The position numbers and the translations under genes were made by a program. From an uncultured Muribaculaceae bacterium (GTDB lineage Bacteria > Bacteroidota > Bacteroidia > Bacteroidales > Muribaculaceae): a stretch of DNA of 57,817 bases. The stretch spans positions 1 to 57,817 of the forward strand of contig CAJUFH010000015.1 of the NCBI GenBank assembly GCA_910585755.1, written 5' to 3'. Each line of letters starts with the position of its first letter. The first letter of the stretch is position 1. The notes under the pieces are model-generated. The model worked only from the letters and a program-made list of their open reading frames with translations, ran no database searches and had not been told where the DNA came from. Positions 8,028 through 16,848 of this stretch are shown here, one piece after another.

Positions 8028-10616
8028 TTAGTTGCGGAATACGAGATTGTCGTCGGCCACGTCGATTATAATGGGTTTCTCCTTGTCGACGGTCTGGGCG
8101 AGTATGTCTTTTGAGAGACGGTTGAGCACCAGGCGGTGGATAACTCGTTTGACAGGCCGCGCTCCGAATTCGGGGTCGTACCCTTCGTCAGCCAGGAAGG
8201 AGAGGGCCTTCGGCGTAACTTCGAGAGTTATTCCGTTGGCGGCGAGCATTTTCTTTACGCTCTTGACCTGGAGGCCGACAATCTCCTCGATTTCGTCGCG
8301 GTTGAGCGGAGTGAACATAATCGTCTCATCGATACGGTTCAGGAACTCGGGGCGGATCGTCTGCTTAAGCATGTCGAGCACTTCCTGCTTGGTCTTCTCG
8401 ACAACCTCTTCCTTGTTTTCGGGAGTCATCTTCGCAAAGTTGTCGCGGATGACGTGGGAACCCATGTTGGAGGTCATTATTATTATGGTGTTCTTGAAGT
8501 TTACCATACGGCCTTTGTTGTCAGTCAGGCGACCGTCGTCGAGAACCTGGAGGAGGATGTTGAACACATCGGGATGAGCCTTCTCGATTTCATCGAACAG
8601 AACGACGGAATAGGGTTTGCGGCGCACGGCCTCGGTAAGCTGGCCCCCTTCGTCATATCCGACGTATCCCGGAGGCGCTCCGACCAGTCGGGAGACGGCG
8701 TGCTTCTCCTGATACTCGCTCATGTCGATACGGGTCATCATGTTCTCGTCGTCGAACAGGTATTCGGCCAGAGCCTTTGCCAGCTCGGTCTTGCCGACGC
8801 CGGTAGTGCCCAGGAAGATGAACGAGCCGATAGGGCGGCGCGGGTCGTTAAGCCCGGCGCGGGAACGGCGCACGGCGTCAGCGATAGCGCGTATCGCCTC
8901 TTCCTGGCCGACAACTCGGCCGTGGAGCTCCTCCTCGAGATGCAGCAGCTTTTCTTTCTCGCTCTGCACCATCTTGCTGACGGGAATCCCGGTCCAGCGG
9001 GAAACGACATCCGCGATATCTTCCGCGTCGACCTCTTCCTTTATTAGGGCCTTTTCGCCCTGCATGGCCTTGAGCTGTTCCTGAATCTGCTTGTTTTCTT
9101 CCTCCTTATGCTGGATGGAGCTGTAACGGATTTCAGCCACCTTGGCGTAATCCCCCTCGCGCTCGGCCCGCTCGGCCTCGAAATTAAGCTGCTCGATGTC
9201 GATTTTGTTCTGCTGGATGCGGTCGATAAGTTCCTTTTCAGCCTTCCACTTGGCCGTGAATTCCTTCTCGTCCTCCCGCATCTGCGCGAGCTCCTTCTCG
9301 ATTTCCTGCACTTTCGCCTTGTCGCCCTCGCGTTTGATGGCCTCGCGCTCGATTTCTTTCTGGGCAATCATACGCGTGATTTCATCGAGCGCCTGAGGTA
9401 CTGAGTCGATTTCGAGCTTGAGCTTGGAAGCTGCCTCGTCGACAAGGTCGATAGCCTTGTCGGGGAGGAAACGGTCGGTGATATAACGTTCCGAGAGAGT
9501 CACGGCGGCGATAATCGCCTCGTCGCGGATACGCACCTTGTGGTGGTTCTCGTAACGTTCTTTAAGGCCGCGGAGAATAGCGATGGCGCTTGCCTCGTCA
9601 GGTTCGTTTACCATGACCTTCTGGAAACGGCGTTCGAGAGCCTTGTCCTTCTCGAAATATTTCTGATACTCGTCGAGCGTCGTCGCGCCGATGGAGCGCA
9701 GTTCGCCTCTTGCGAGAGCTGGTTTTAGGATATTTGCGGCATCCATAGCGCCTTCGCCCTTGCCGGCACCGACAAGGGTATGAATCTCGTCGATGAAGAG
9801 GATGATTTCGCCGTCGCTCTGAGTCACCTCGTTGACAATAGCTTTCAGACGCTCCTCGAACTCTCCCTTATATTTGGCTCCTGCGACCAGGGCGCCCATG
9901 TCGAGCGAGAAAATTTGCTTCGAACGCAAATTCTCAGGAACGTCGCCGCGGACGATACGCTGGGCGAGCCCCTCTGCGATCGCGGTCTTGCCGGTACCCG
10001 GCTCACCAATCAGCATCGGGTTGTTTTTCGTACGGCGGCTGAGAATCTGCAACACGCGGCGGATTTCATCGTCGCGGCCGATAACCGGGTCAAGTTTTCC
10101 CGAGCGCGCTCGCTCGTTAAGATTGACGGCGTATTTGCTCAGGGCGTTATATGTGTCTTCGGCGCTCTGGTCTGTCGCCTTCTTTCCCTTGCGAAGTTCC
10201 TCGATCGCGCTCTGAAGCTCTTTCGCGCTCAACCCGGCATCTTTCAGTATGGTGGATGCCTGCGAATTGATTTCGAACAGAGCGATGAGCATAGCTTCGA
10301 GGGTGACGTATTCGTCGCCCATCTTCTTGGAGACGTCGATTGCTTTTTGCAGCACGTCGTTGGAAGTGCGGCTGAGATACGGCTCACCGCCGGAGACTTT
10401 CGGCATCGACGCGATCTCGCGGTCAATCTGCTGACCAACGACTGCCAGATTGGCACCAACCTTCTGGAAGATGAATTTCACGAGCGATTCTCCCTCGGAA
10501 ATAATCCCCTTCAGCAGGTGGACCGGCTCGATTTGCTGCTGGCCGGCGGCGCGGGTGATTTCCAGCGCTTTCTGTATGGCTTCCTGCGATTTAATAGTGA
10601 AACTGTTGAAATTCAT
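8028..10616 (-). CDS. clpB: ATP-dependent disaggregase ClpB
   Basis: A hexameric AAA+ chaperone that pulls proteins out of aggregates together with DnaK in the cytosol. The 862-residue length is normal. The order is: N-terminal Clp repeat domain (1-145), NBD1 with Walker A GEPGTGKT (204-211) and Walker B LFIDEIHTL, a long Glu/Lys/Arg-rich coiled-coil M-domain (about 405-525) that marks ClpB rather than ClpA/C, NBD2 with TTGVGKTE and VVLFDEIEKAHPD, and a C-terminal D2 small domain. It is monocistronic. Its upstream region has no clear TAnnTTTG, but it does have a -24/-12-like motif at 10677-10692. Confidence 0.97.
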   Translation of the reverse strand: MNFNSFTIKSQEAIQKALEITRAAGQQQIEPVHLLKGIISEGESLVKFIFQKVGANLAVVGQQIDREIASMPKVSGGEPYLSRTSNDVLQKAIDVSKKMGDEYVTLEAMLIALFEINSQASTILKDAGLSAKELQSAIEELRKGKKATDQSAEDTYNALSKYAVNLNERARSGKLDPVIGRDDEIRRVLQILSRRTKNNPMLIGEPGTGKTAIAEGLAQRIVRGDVPENLRSKQIFSLDMGALVAGAKYKGEFEERLKAIVNEVTQSDGEIILFIDEIHTLVGAGKGEGAMDAANILKPALARGELRSIGATTLDEYQKYFEKDKALERRFQKVMVNEPDEASAIAILRGLKERYENHHKVRIRDEAIIAAVTLSERYITDRFLPDKAIDLVDEAASKLKLEIDSVPQALDEITRMIAQKEIEREAIKREGDKAKVQEIEKELAQMREDEKEFTAKWKAEKELIDRIQQNKIDIEQLNFEAERAEREGDYAKVAEIRYSSIQHKEEENKQIQEQLKAMQGEKALIKEEVDAEDIADVVSRWTGIPVSKMVQSEKEKLLHLEEELHGRVVGQEEAIRAIADAVRRSRAGLNDPRRPIGSFIFLGTTGVGKTELAKALAEYLFDDENMMTRIDMSEYQEKHAVSRLVGAPPGYVGYDEGGQLTEAVRRKPYSVVLFDEIEKAHPDVFNILLQVLDDGRLTDNKGRMVNFKNTIIIMTSNMGSHVIRDNFAKMTPENKEEVVEKTKQEVLDMLKQTIRPEFLNRIDETIMFTPLNRDEIEEIVGLQVKSVKKMLAANGITLEVTPKALSFLADEGYDPEFGARPVKRVIHRLVLNRLSKDILAQTVDKEKPIIIDVADDNLVFRN

Positions 10617-10676
10617 AATTCCCTATTATATTCGATTTTTGAAATTTCCCTATATAAAGTTTTTTTATACTTCAAA

Positions 10677-10692
10677 AACAAATTCCGTGCCA
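10677..10692 (-). promoter_or_regulatory. Possible sigma-54-like site before clpB
   Basis: On the minus strand this reads TGGCACGGAATTTGTT. The -24 element TGGCACG is perfect and the spacing to the -12 is right, but the -12 is TTGT rather than TTGC. It ends about 60 bases before the ATG. Confidence 0.35.
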
Positions 10693-10780
10693 GAAAGGTT
10701 TTGGCGCTCAATAAATATGGGATGGAACGCTATAAAGCGGAAATATTCAGCAATCCGGCGGATTAGTTACAAGAATATTG

Positions 10781-10788
10781 TAAATTTG
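10781..10788 (+). promoter_or_regulatory. -7 box for beta-lactamase gene
   Basis: TAAATTTG, a match to TAnnTTTG, 27-51 bases before the candidate ATGs of the beta-lactamase gene. No TTTG is present at the right spacing. Confidence 0.5.
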
Positions 10789-10821
10789 CGCGTGTTAAGC
10801 CCCCGAAATCGCATAATGATA

Positions 10822-11817
10822 ATGAATCTAAATCGTAATATGTCGCATATTGCACAAATCGGCTTAAAGTCGTTAGCGTTGTCAAGCCTTGTCTCTATCG
10901 TTTTATTCTCGAGTTGCAAGAACGATAGCCGGAATTTTACCGAAACGGAAAGACGTGCTGAAAAGCTGACGGAGCTGTGTGACAGCCTTGACGCAATCGC
11001 TTCATCGGTGCGTGGAGAGGTTGGCATCGCCGTTATCATAGACAGCTCCGATACGGTTACGGTAAATAACGAAGACGTCTATCCTTTGATGAGCGTGTTC
11101 AAGCTCCATCAGGCGATAGCTGTATGCCATGAGTTTGACAGACGCGGAACTTCTCTGGATTCATTGGTTTACATAGACCGAAGCTCGCTGAACGCTGATA
11201 CCTGGAGCCCGATGTTGAAAGATTATCTGACCGCTCATTTCCATATGCCGGTAAGCGAGCTGTTGCGATATGCTCTGGTAAAAAGCGACAACAATGCGAG
11301 CAATATGATGTTTGACAGGCTCGTAAGCGTTGCCGCGACAGACAGCTTCGTTGCCACTCTCATTCCGCGGGACCAGTTCAGACTATCTTTCCGGGAGGCG
11401 GATATGCAGTCAGACCATTCCTTGAGCTATGCTAACCATTCATCGCCGTTGGCGGCAGCTATACTTGTCGAGCGGCTGTTTACCGACGGCATCGTCTCTC
11501 CGGCCAAACAAGGGTTCATAAGGGATGCCATGCGGGAATGTGTTACCGGGATTGACAGGATTTCCGCCCCGCTGCGAGACAAAGAGGGAGTTAAGGTAGC
11601 GCACAAGACAGGCTCAGGATTTACAAACGAACGAGGCCAGTTAATCGCACATAACGACGCGGCCTATGTCGAGCTGCCGGATGGCAGGCATTATACCATA
11701 GTCGTTTTCGTAAAGGACTTTTATGGAGACGAGCGCGGCGCTTCGACTGTAATATCCAGAATTTCAGCGACTACATACGAATATATAAACGGGTTGACCG
11801 ATAGCGGGACCAAATAA
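10822..11817 (+). CDS. CfxA-like class A (A2) beta-lactamase lipoprotein
   Basis: A serine beta-lactamase that hydrolyses the beta-lactam ring, probably cephalosporins given its likeness to CfxA/CblA. Numbering from 10822: a signal peptide with lipobox LFSSC (Cys32), so it is probably membrane-anchored; active-site S91-V-F-K94; S-D-N (155-157); K-T-G (262-264). The stretches YPLMSVFKLHQA, W-S-P-M-L-K-D-Y and DSFVATLIPR closely follow CfxA as I remember it. Start codons at 10816, 10822 and 10840 are all possible; the last gives the shortest signal peptide. It is monocistronic, with a -7 box upstream and a hairpin downstream. No mobile-element sign lies beside it, so it looks like a resident chromosomal gene. 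Confidence 0.9.
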   Translation: MNLNRNMSHIAQIGLKSLALSSLVSIVLFSSCKNDSRNFTETERRAEKLTELCDSLDAIASSVRGEVGIAVIIDSSDTVTVNNEDVYPLMSVFKLHQAIAVCHEFDRRGTSLDSLVYIDRSSLNADTWSPMLKDYLTAHFHMPVSELLRYALVKSDNNASNMMFDRLVSVAATDSFVATLIPRDQFRLSFREADMQSDHSLSYANHSSPLAAAILVERLFTDGIVSPAKQGFIRDAMRECVTGIDRISAPLRDKEGVKVAHKTGSGFTNERGQLIAHNDAAYVELPDGRHYTIVVFVKDFYGDERGASTVISRISATTYEYINGLTDSGTK

Positions 11818-11819
11818 TA

Positions 11820-11850
11820 AGGCGTTCCATCGGATGTTGACGGAACGCCT
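11820..11850. terminator. Bidirectional terminator, beta-lactamase / aminotransferase
   Basis: Nine-base stem AGGCGTTCC / GGAACGCCT (11820-11828, 11842-11850) with a 13-base loop between two convergent genes. Confidence 0.7.
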
Positions 11851-11880
11851 AATATCTTGAATACGCGAAGGGTAGGGGGA

Positions 11881-13083
11881 TTAGTTCGTTTTACGTCCGG
11901 GATACGCTTCAAGAGCTTTGCGGAGCACTAACATAGCTTTGCGAAGCTCTTCTTTTTCAAGTACATACGCAAGCCTGACCTCGTCTTTTCCCATACCGGG
12001 AGTGGTATAGAATCCCGACGCGGGAGCCATAAACACTGTCTCGCCCTCGTAGGAAAACTCTCGGAGACACCACTGGCAGAACTCGTCGGCGTCATCTACC
12101 GGAAGCCGGGCGACGGTGTAGAAGGCACCCATGGGGATAGGGGAGTAGCATCCCGGTATCTTGTTGATTTCGTCAATCAGCAGCTTGCGCCGGTCGACGT
12201 ATTCATTATATGTGTCAAGCATATACTGGGCAGGAGCGTCGATTGAGGCCTCTGCGACAAGCTGGCCCAGCAATGGGGGGCTGAGGCGCGCCTGACAGAA
12301 TTTCATGACATTCTTTTTCAGTTGCGGGTGTTTCGTTATCAGAGCGCCAACACGTATTCCGCACTCATTGTATCGCTTTGATACGGAATCAATAAGTACG
12401 ACCTGCTCCTCAATCCCGGGCAGATGGAACGCGGAGATGTATGGCGCGCCAGTGTAGCAAAATTCTCGGTAAACCTCGTCGGAAAACAGGAAGAGATCGT
12501 GCTTCTTCACTATGTCGCGCAGTTGCAGCATCTCCTTCATCGAATAGAGGTACCCCGTCGGGTTGTTCGGGTTGCAGATTAGTATTCCCTTGGTTTTCGG
12601 AGTGATAAGCTCTTCAAACCGTTCCATCGGGGGGAGAGCGAAGCCTTCGTTGATACTCGACGGGATGGTGACGATTTTCGCACCGGCAGAAATCGCAAAA
12701 GCCATATAGTTGGCATACGCGGGCTCCGGAACGATAATCTCGTCGCCCGGATCCAGGCACGCCATAAAGGCGAACAAAACAGCCTCCGATCCGCCGCAGG
12801 TAACGATTATGTCGTCGACATCGACATCGATATTATATTTCTTATAGTACCCGCGTAATTTTTCACGCAGGGACATAAGTCCGGCGGATGGGCTGTATTC
12901 CAGCACTTTGCGGTCAATCTTCTTTAAAGCGTCGAAGGCTTCGCAGGGAGTCGGGATATCCGGCTGGCCGATATTCAGCGAATAAACCTTGACACCGCGC
13001 CGACGGGCTTCATCGGCAAGCGGCACGAGCCGTCGTATAGGTGACGCCGGCATATCGATGCCGCGCTGTGAGACATTTGGCAT
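11881..13083 (-). CDS. PLP-dependent aminotransferase, class I/II
   Basis: A fold-type I aminotransferase of 400 residues, probably acting on aspartate or an aromatic amino acid. Visible motifs: NIGQPDIPTP (37-46), the phosphate-loop region CGGSEA (96-101), NPNNPTG (171-177), SDEVYREF (201-208, Asp202 to the PLP ring nitrogen), and SVSKRYNECGIRVG with the Schiff-base Lys236. No signal peptide. The ATG at 13083 gives the typical family N-terminus (M-P-A-S-P-I-R-R-L near 11-19, for the substrate lid). A well-formed promoter lies upstream (13180-13211). Substrate choice is not certain from sequence. It is monocistronic. Confidence 0.9.
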   Translation of the reverse strand: MPNVSQRGIDMPASPIRRLVPLADEARRRGVKVYSLNIGQPDIPTPCEAFDALKKIDRKVLEYSPSAGLMSLREKLRGYYKKYNIDVDVDDIIVTCGGSEAVLFAFMACLDPGDEIIVPEPAYANYMAFAISAGAKIVTIPSSINEGFALPPMERFEELITPKTKGILICNPNNPTGYLYSMKEMLQLRDIVKKHDLFLFSDEVYREFCYTGAPYISAFHLPGIEEQVVLIDSVSKRYNECGIRVGALITKHPQLKKNVMKFCQARLSPPLLGQLVAEASIDAPAQYMLDTYNEYVDRRKLLIDEINKIPGCYSPIPMGAFYTVARLPVDDADEFCQWCLREFSYEGETVFMAPASGFYTTPGMGKDEVRLAYVLEKEELRKAMLVLRKALEAYPGRKTN

Positions 13084-13179
13084 ATATCAAATGTGAGGTT
13101 TATATTCAGATTATTGAGTTATACCGATTATAACAACCATCCGTAAATGAAGGATTGTCGTCATTCTCCAAAATTGACA

Positions 13180-13211
13180 CAAAATTAGCCAATCCCGACA
13201 AAACAGCCAAA
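13180..13211 (-). promoter_or_regulatory. Promoter for aminotransferase
   Basis: On the minus strand, TTTG (13208-13211), 20 bases, TAATTTTG (13180-13187), a full match to the Bacteroidota consensus. The leader is about 90 bases. Confidence 0.75.
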
Positions 13212-13350
13212 TATTCGATTCTTAACAGCCACAAACCTCCAAAACCGAGCATCCGCCACCCCCATAGGTTAGAACCAAGATTTGAAACAGAATGGCGATT
13301 ATGTTAAATAGATATATGGCGACTTGAATGGGGGATATATTGGGCCGCAT

Positions 13351-13382
13351 TTTGTTTATGCCGGGGGAAATCATTAAATTCG
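13351..13382 (+). promoter_or_regulatory. Promoter for prfA
   Basis: TTTG (13351-13354), 20 bases, TAAATTCG (13375-13382). One mismatch in the -7. It ends 18 bases before the ATG at 13401. Confidence 0.65.
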
Positions 13383-13400
13383 CGGTATAAAATGAATTGA

Positions 13401-14510
13401 ATGGCAGAAACATCGCTACTCACCCGACTTGAAGGGATTGAATCGCGTTTTGAGGAGGTTAAGACTCTGATAACCGATCCGGCAGTGATTGCCGATATGA
13501 AGCGCTATGTGCGCCTCAACAAGGAATACCGCGAACTGGAACGGCTGACTGACGCCACAAGCCGATACCGCCAGCTTCTCGATGACGCGGCGGAAGCGCG
13601 CCAACTACTGGAAACGGAGAATGACGACGAAATCCGGGCTATGGCCCGCGAACAGCTCGACCATGCGAATACCGCCATTCCCGACCTGGAAGAGGAAATC
13701 AAAATCCTGCTGATTCCGGCGGACCCGGAGGACTCCAAGAACGCGATTGTCGAAATCCGCGGCGGCACCGGTGGCGACGAAGCCGCCCTATTCGCCGGCG
13801 ACCTATTCAAAATGTATTCAAGGTATTGCGAGTCAAAAGGTTGGTCGGTGTCCGTCACGAGTGTTTCCGAAGGAGCCGCGGGAGGCTTCAAGGAGATTGT
13901 CTTCGCCGTAAGCGGCGACAATGTCTACGGGACGCTGAAATATGAAAGCGGAGTCCACCGCGTGCAGCGCGTTCCCGCCACCGAAACCCAGGGGCGCGTA
14001 CATACCTCGGCCGCGACGGTAGCGGTTCTTCCTGAAGCCGAGGCGTTTGATGTGGAAATCAACGAGGGTGAAATCAAATGGGAGACATTCCGAAGCGGCG
14101 GTGCCGGCGGCCAGAACGTCAACAAGGTCGAATCCGGTGTCCGGCTGCGCTATATGTGGAAGAATCCAGTCAGCGGACAGACCGACGAAATACTTATCGA
14201 ATGTACCGAGACCCGCGACCAGCCTAAGAACAAGGAGCGGGCACTGAGCCGCCTGCGCACCTTCATCTACGACAAGGAGCATCAGAAATACGTCGACGAC
14301 ATTGCCTCACGCCGCAAGACCCTCGTCTCGACTGGGGACCGCTCGGCCAAAATACGCACCTATAACTATCCGCAGGGGCGCATCACCGACCATCGTATCA
14401 ATTACACGATATATAACCTGCAAGCCTTCGTTGACGGCGACATCCAGGACTGCATCGACCATCTCATTGTGGCCGAGAACGCCGAAAAGCTCAAGGCTCA
14501 GGAATTATAA
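13401..14510 (+). CDS. prfA: Peptide chain release factor 1
   Basis: Releases finished peptides at UAA and UAG codons on the ribosome. The 369-residue protein has the usual order: N-terminal coiled helices (1-110), the codon-recognition domain with the RF1-specific tripeptide P-A-T (192-194) in RVQRVPATETQGRVHTS, and the catalytic GGQ (236-238) in SGGAGGQNVNKVESGVR. The P-A-T rather than an S-P-F type loop separates RF1 from RF2. It opens a likely operon with pyrF (30-base gap), though pgk further on has its own -7 box. Confidence 0.97.
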   Translation: MAETSLLTRLEGIESRFEEVKTLITDPAVIADMKRYVRLNKEYRELERLTDATSRYRQLLDDAAEARQLLETENDDEIRAMAREQLDHANTAIPDLEEEIKILLIPADPEDSKNAIVEIRGGTGGDEAALFAGDLFKMYSRYCESKGWSVSVTSVSEGAAGGFKEIVFAVSGDNVYGTLKYESGVHRVQRVPATETQGRVHTSAATVAVLPEAEAFDVEINEGEIKWETFRSGGAGGQNVNKVESGVRLRYMWKNPVSGQTDEILIECTETRDQPKNKERALSRLRTFIYDKEHQKYVDDIASRRKTLVSTGDRSAKIRTYNYPQGRITDHRINYTIYNLQAFVDGDIQDCIDHLIVAENAEKLKAQEL

Positions 14511-14540
14511 TATCAATCAGCTCAACAATTTAACAGCCAT

Positions 14541-15371
14541 ATGAACAGACAGCAAATCGTAGAACAGATTCGGAAGAAAAAGTCGTTTCTGTGCGTGGGG
14601 TTAGACACGGATATAAAGAAAATCCCGGAACACCTCCTCTCGGAAGAGGACCCGATTTTCGCGTTCAACAAAGCCGTAATCGATGCGACAGCGCCCTACT
14701 GCGTCGCCTACAAGCCGAACCTCGCTTTCTACGAGAGCCTGGGAGTAAACGGGCAGGAAGCGCTCGAAAAAACCGTCAGATACCTACGGGAAAATTATCC
14801 CGAACAGTTCATTATAGCCGATGCCAAGCGCGGCGACATAGGAAACACGTCGACGCTTTATGCCCGCTCGTTTTTCGAGTATCTCGACGTTGACGCGGTA
14901 ACGGTGGCGCCATATATGGGCGAAGACAGCGTGAAGCCGTTCCTTGGGTATCCCGGCAAATGGGTAATCCTGCTCGCTCTGACTTCCAACAAGGGGAGCG
15001 CTGACTTCCAGCTTATCAAGGACGAGAACGGCAACCGTCTGTTTGAGAACGTAATCCTTACCTCGCGTAAATGGGCCGGTACTGACGAGATGATGTACGT
15101 TGTCGGAGCCACGCAGGGACGGATGTTCGAGGATATCCGCGCGATAGCCCCTGACAATTTCCTTCTCGTGCCCGGCGTTGGCGCCCAGGGAGGCTCGCTG
15201 GAGGAGGTCTGCAAATACGGCATGACTGATGATTGCGGACTGCTGGTCAACTCGTCGCGCGGAATTATCTACGCGTCTAACGGCGAGAACTTCGCCGAGG
15301 CAGCCGGTACCGCGGCCAGGGAGCTCGCCGGAGAGATGGCCGGGATGCTGGCCACTTACAGCAAAATTTAA
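14541..15371 (+). CDS. pyrF: Orotidine 5'-phosphate decarboxylase
   Basis: Last step of de novo UMP synthesis: decarboxylates OMP. The 276-residue protein is of the longer type-2 subfamily. FLCVGLDTD (16-24) and the catalytic D-A-K-R-G-D (94-99) are present, with KPNLAFYE (58-65) contributing the active-site Lys and the phosphate-site segment PGVGAQGG (about 212-219). It follows prfA by 30 bases on the same strand and is probably co-transcribed. The frame is clean and the start is well placed. Confidence 0.95.
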   Translation: MNRQQIVEQIRKKKSFLCVGLDTDIKKIPEHLLSEEDPIFAFNKAVIDATAPYCVAYKPNLAFYESLGVNGQEALEKTVRYLRENYPEQFIIADAKRGDIGNTSTLYARSFFEYLDVDAVTVAPYMGEDSVKPFLGYPGKWVILLALTSNKGSADFQLIKDENGNRLFENVILTSRKWAGTDEMMYVVGATQGRMFEDIRAIAPDNFLLVPGVGAQGGSLEEVCKYGMTDDCGLLVNSSRGIIYASNGENFAEAAGTAARELAGEMAGMLATYSKI

Positions 15372-15446
15372 CGCTATCCCAGTGGGTACCGAAGCCTGAA
15401 AAGCAAAATTTAACCCACAAATCAACCGGCATAGACGAATTTTCTG

Positions 15447-15454
15447 TAACTTTG
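15447..15454 (+). promoter_or_regulatory. -7 box for pgk
   Basis: TAACTTTG about 45 bases before the pgk ATG. The -33 region has no clear TTTG. Confidence 0.55.
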
Positions 15455-15499
15455 TCTCATTGAAAACAGATAACTCAAAACTTAATACATCAAACTGAA

Positions 15500-16747
15500 A
15501 TGAAAATCGACGACTACAATTTCGCTGGCAAGAAAGCCATCGTGCGCGTTGACTTCAATGTGCCCCTGGACGAGAACGGCCACATCACCGACGACACCCG
15601 TATCCGCGGCGCCCTCCCCACCCTCAAGCATATCCTTGAGCAGGGCGGCTCGCTTATCATCATGTCGCATATGGGCAAACCCAAAGGGAAGGTCAACCCC
15701 AAATTCTCCCTCAGCCAGATTAAGGACGACGTTGCCAAAGCTCTCGGCCGCGACGTGAAGTTCGCTCCCGACTGCGCTAACGCAGCCGAGGCTGCAGCCA
15801 ACCTTAAGCCCGGCGAAGTGCTCCTGCTCGAAAACCTCCGCTTCTACCCCGAGGAAGAGGGGAAGCCTGTCGGCATCGACAAGGAGGATCCCGCCTACGA
15901 CGCAGCCAAGAAGGAAATGAAGGAGCGTCAGAAAGAGTTCGCCAAGAAGCTCGCTTCCTACGCTGATGTGTATGTTAACGATGCCTTCGGCACCGCTCAC
16001 CGCAAACACGCCTCCACAGCCGTTATCGCTGATTACTTCGGCGAAAACGACAAGATGCTCGGCTACCTTATGGAGAAAGAGGTTGACGCTGTCGACAAAA
16101 TCCTCAGCGACATCAAGCGCCCCTTCACCGCTATCATGGGCGGCTCGAAGGTATCCACCAAAATCGGCATCATCGAGAACCTTATGGACAAGGTTGACAA
16201 CCTTATCCTCTGCGGCGGCATGACCTATACCTTCGCGAAGGCAATGGGTGGCCACGTAGGCCAGTCAATCTGCGAAGAGGACAAGCTCGACCTCGCCCGC
16301 GACATCATGAAGAAGGCTCAGGAAAAGGGAGTTAACCTTGTGCTCGGTACAGACTGCGTGGCCGCAGACTCCTTCAGCAACGATGCCAAGACCATGGTAT
16401 GCTCCTGCATGGAGATTCCTGACGGATGGGAAGGCCTCGACGCAGGCCCCGAAACCCGCAAGGCTTTCGCCGACGTAATCAAGAACGCTAAGACCATCCT
16501 TTGGAACGGCCCCGCCGGCGTGTTCGAGTTCGACAACTTCACCGCCGGATCCCGCGCTATCGCCGAGGCTATCGTCGAGGCTACCAACAATGGCGCCTTC
16601 TCGCTTGTTGGCGGCGGCGACTCTGTAGCTTGCGTCAACAAGTTCGGTCTTGCCGACGAAGTGAGCTATGTATCCACCGGTGGCGGCGCTCTTCTCGAAG
16701 CCATCGAGGGCAAGATCCTTCCCGGAATCGCCGCTGTTCGCAAATAA
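15500..16747 (+). CDS. pgk: Phosphoglycerate kinase
   Basis: Glycolytic enzyme that transfers phosphate from 1,3-bisphosphoglycerate to ADP. The 415-residue length is normal. N-domain substrate motifs are VRVDFNVPLDENG (about 14-26), DTRIRGALPT, SHMGKPKG and LENLRFYPEEEG. The C-domain has the nucleotide site TAIMGGSKVSTKIG (about 210-223) and the C-terminal glycine-rich loop SLVGGGDS followed by STGGGA. Codon use is strongly biased, as expected for a highly expressed gene. It has its own -7 box and a strong terminator. Confidence 0.97.
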   Translation: MKIDDYNFAGKKAIVRVDFNVPLDENGHITDDTRIRGALPTLKHILEQGGSLIIMSHMGKPKGKVNPKFSLSQIKDDVAKALGRDVKFAPDCANAAEAAANLKPGEVLLLENLRFYPEEEGKPVGIDKEDPAYDAAKKEMKERQKEFAKKLASYADVYVNDAFGTAHRKHASTAVIADYFGENDKMLGYLMEKEVDAVDKILSDIKRPFTAIMGGSKVSTKIGIIENLMDKVDNLILCGGMTYTFAKAMGGHVGQSICEEDKLDLARDIMKKAQEKGVNLVLGTDCVAADSFSNDAKTMVCSCMEIPDGWEGLDAGPETRKAFADVIKNAKTILWNGPAGVFEFDNFTAGSRAIAEAIVEATNNGAFSLVGGGDSVACVNKFGLADEVSYVSTGGGALLEAIEGKILPGIAAVRK

Positions 16748-16768
16748 TAGCGTCATACAACCTGATTC

Positions 16769-16799
16769 GGAAGCCGCACCCCAACCCCGTGCGGCTTCC
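16769..16799 (+). terminator. Terminator after pgk
   Basis: Perfect 11-base stem GGAAGCCGCAC / GTGCGGCTTCC (16769-16779, 16789-16799), 9-base loop, then ATTATTT. Confidence 0.85.
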
Positions 16800-16848
16800 A
16801 TTATTTCTCCCCTACCCCTATATTCCAAAGATTCCATACCGCCCGTTT

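Larger units (their letters stand above)
13084..13400. other. Intergenic region with divergent promoters
   Basis: This 317-base gap separates the aminotransferase (leftward) from prfA (rightward). It holds one promoter for each (13180-13211 minus, 13351-13382 plus). Between them (13212-13350) I see no convincing gene, RNA fold or repeat. Confidence 0.6.

Noticed and set aside
9780..10766. Plus-strand open frame of 328 codons opposite clpB
   Set aside because: Shadow of clpB. It also runs past the clpB start into the intergenic region with no promoter or domain.
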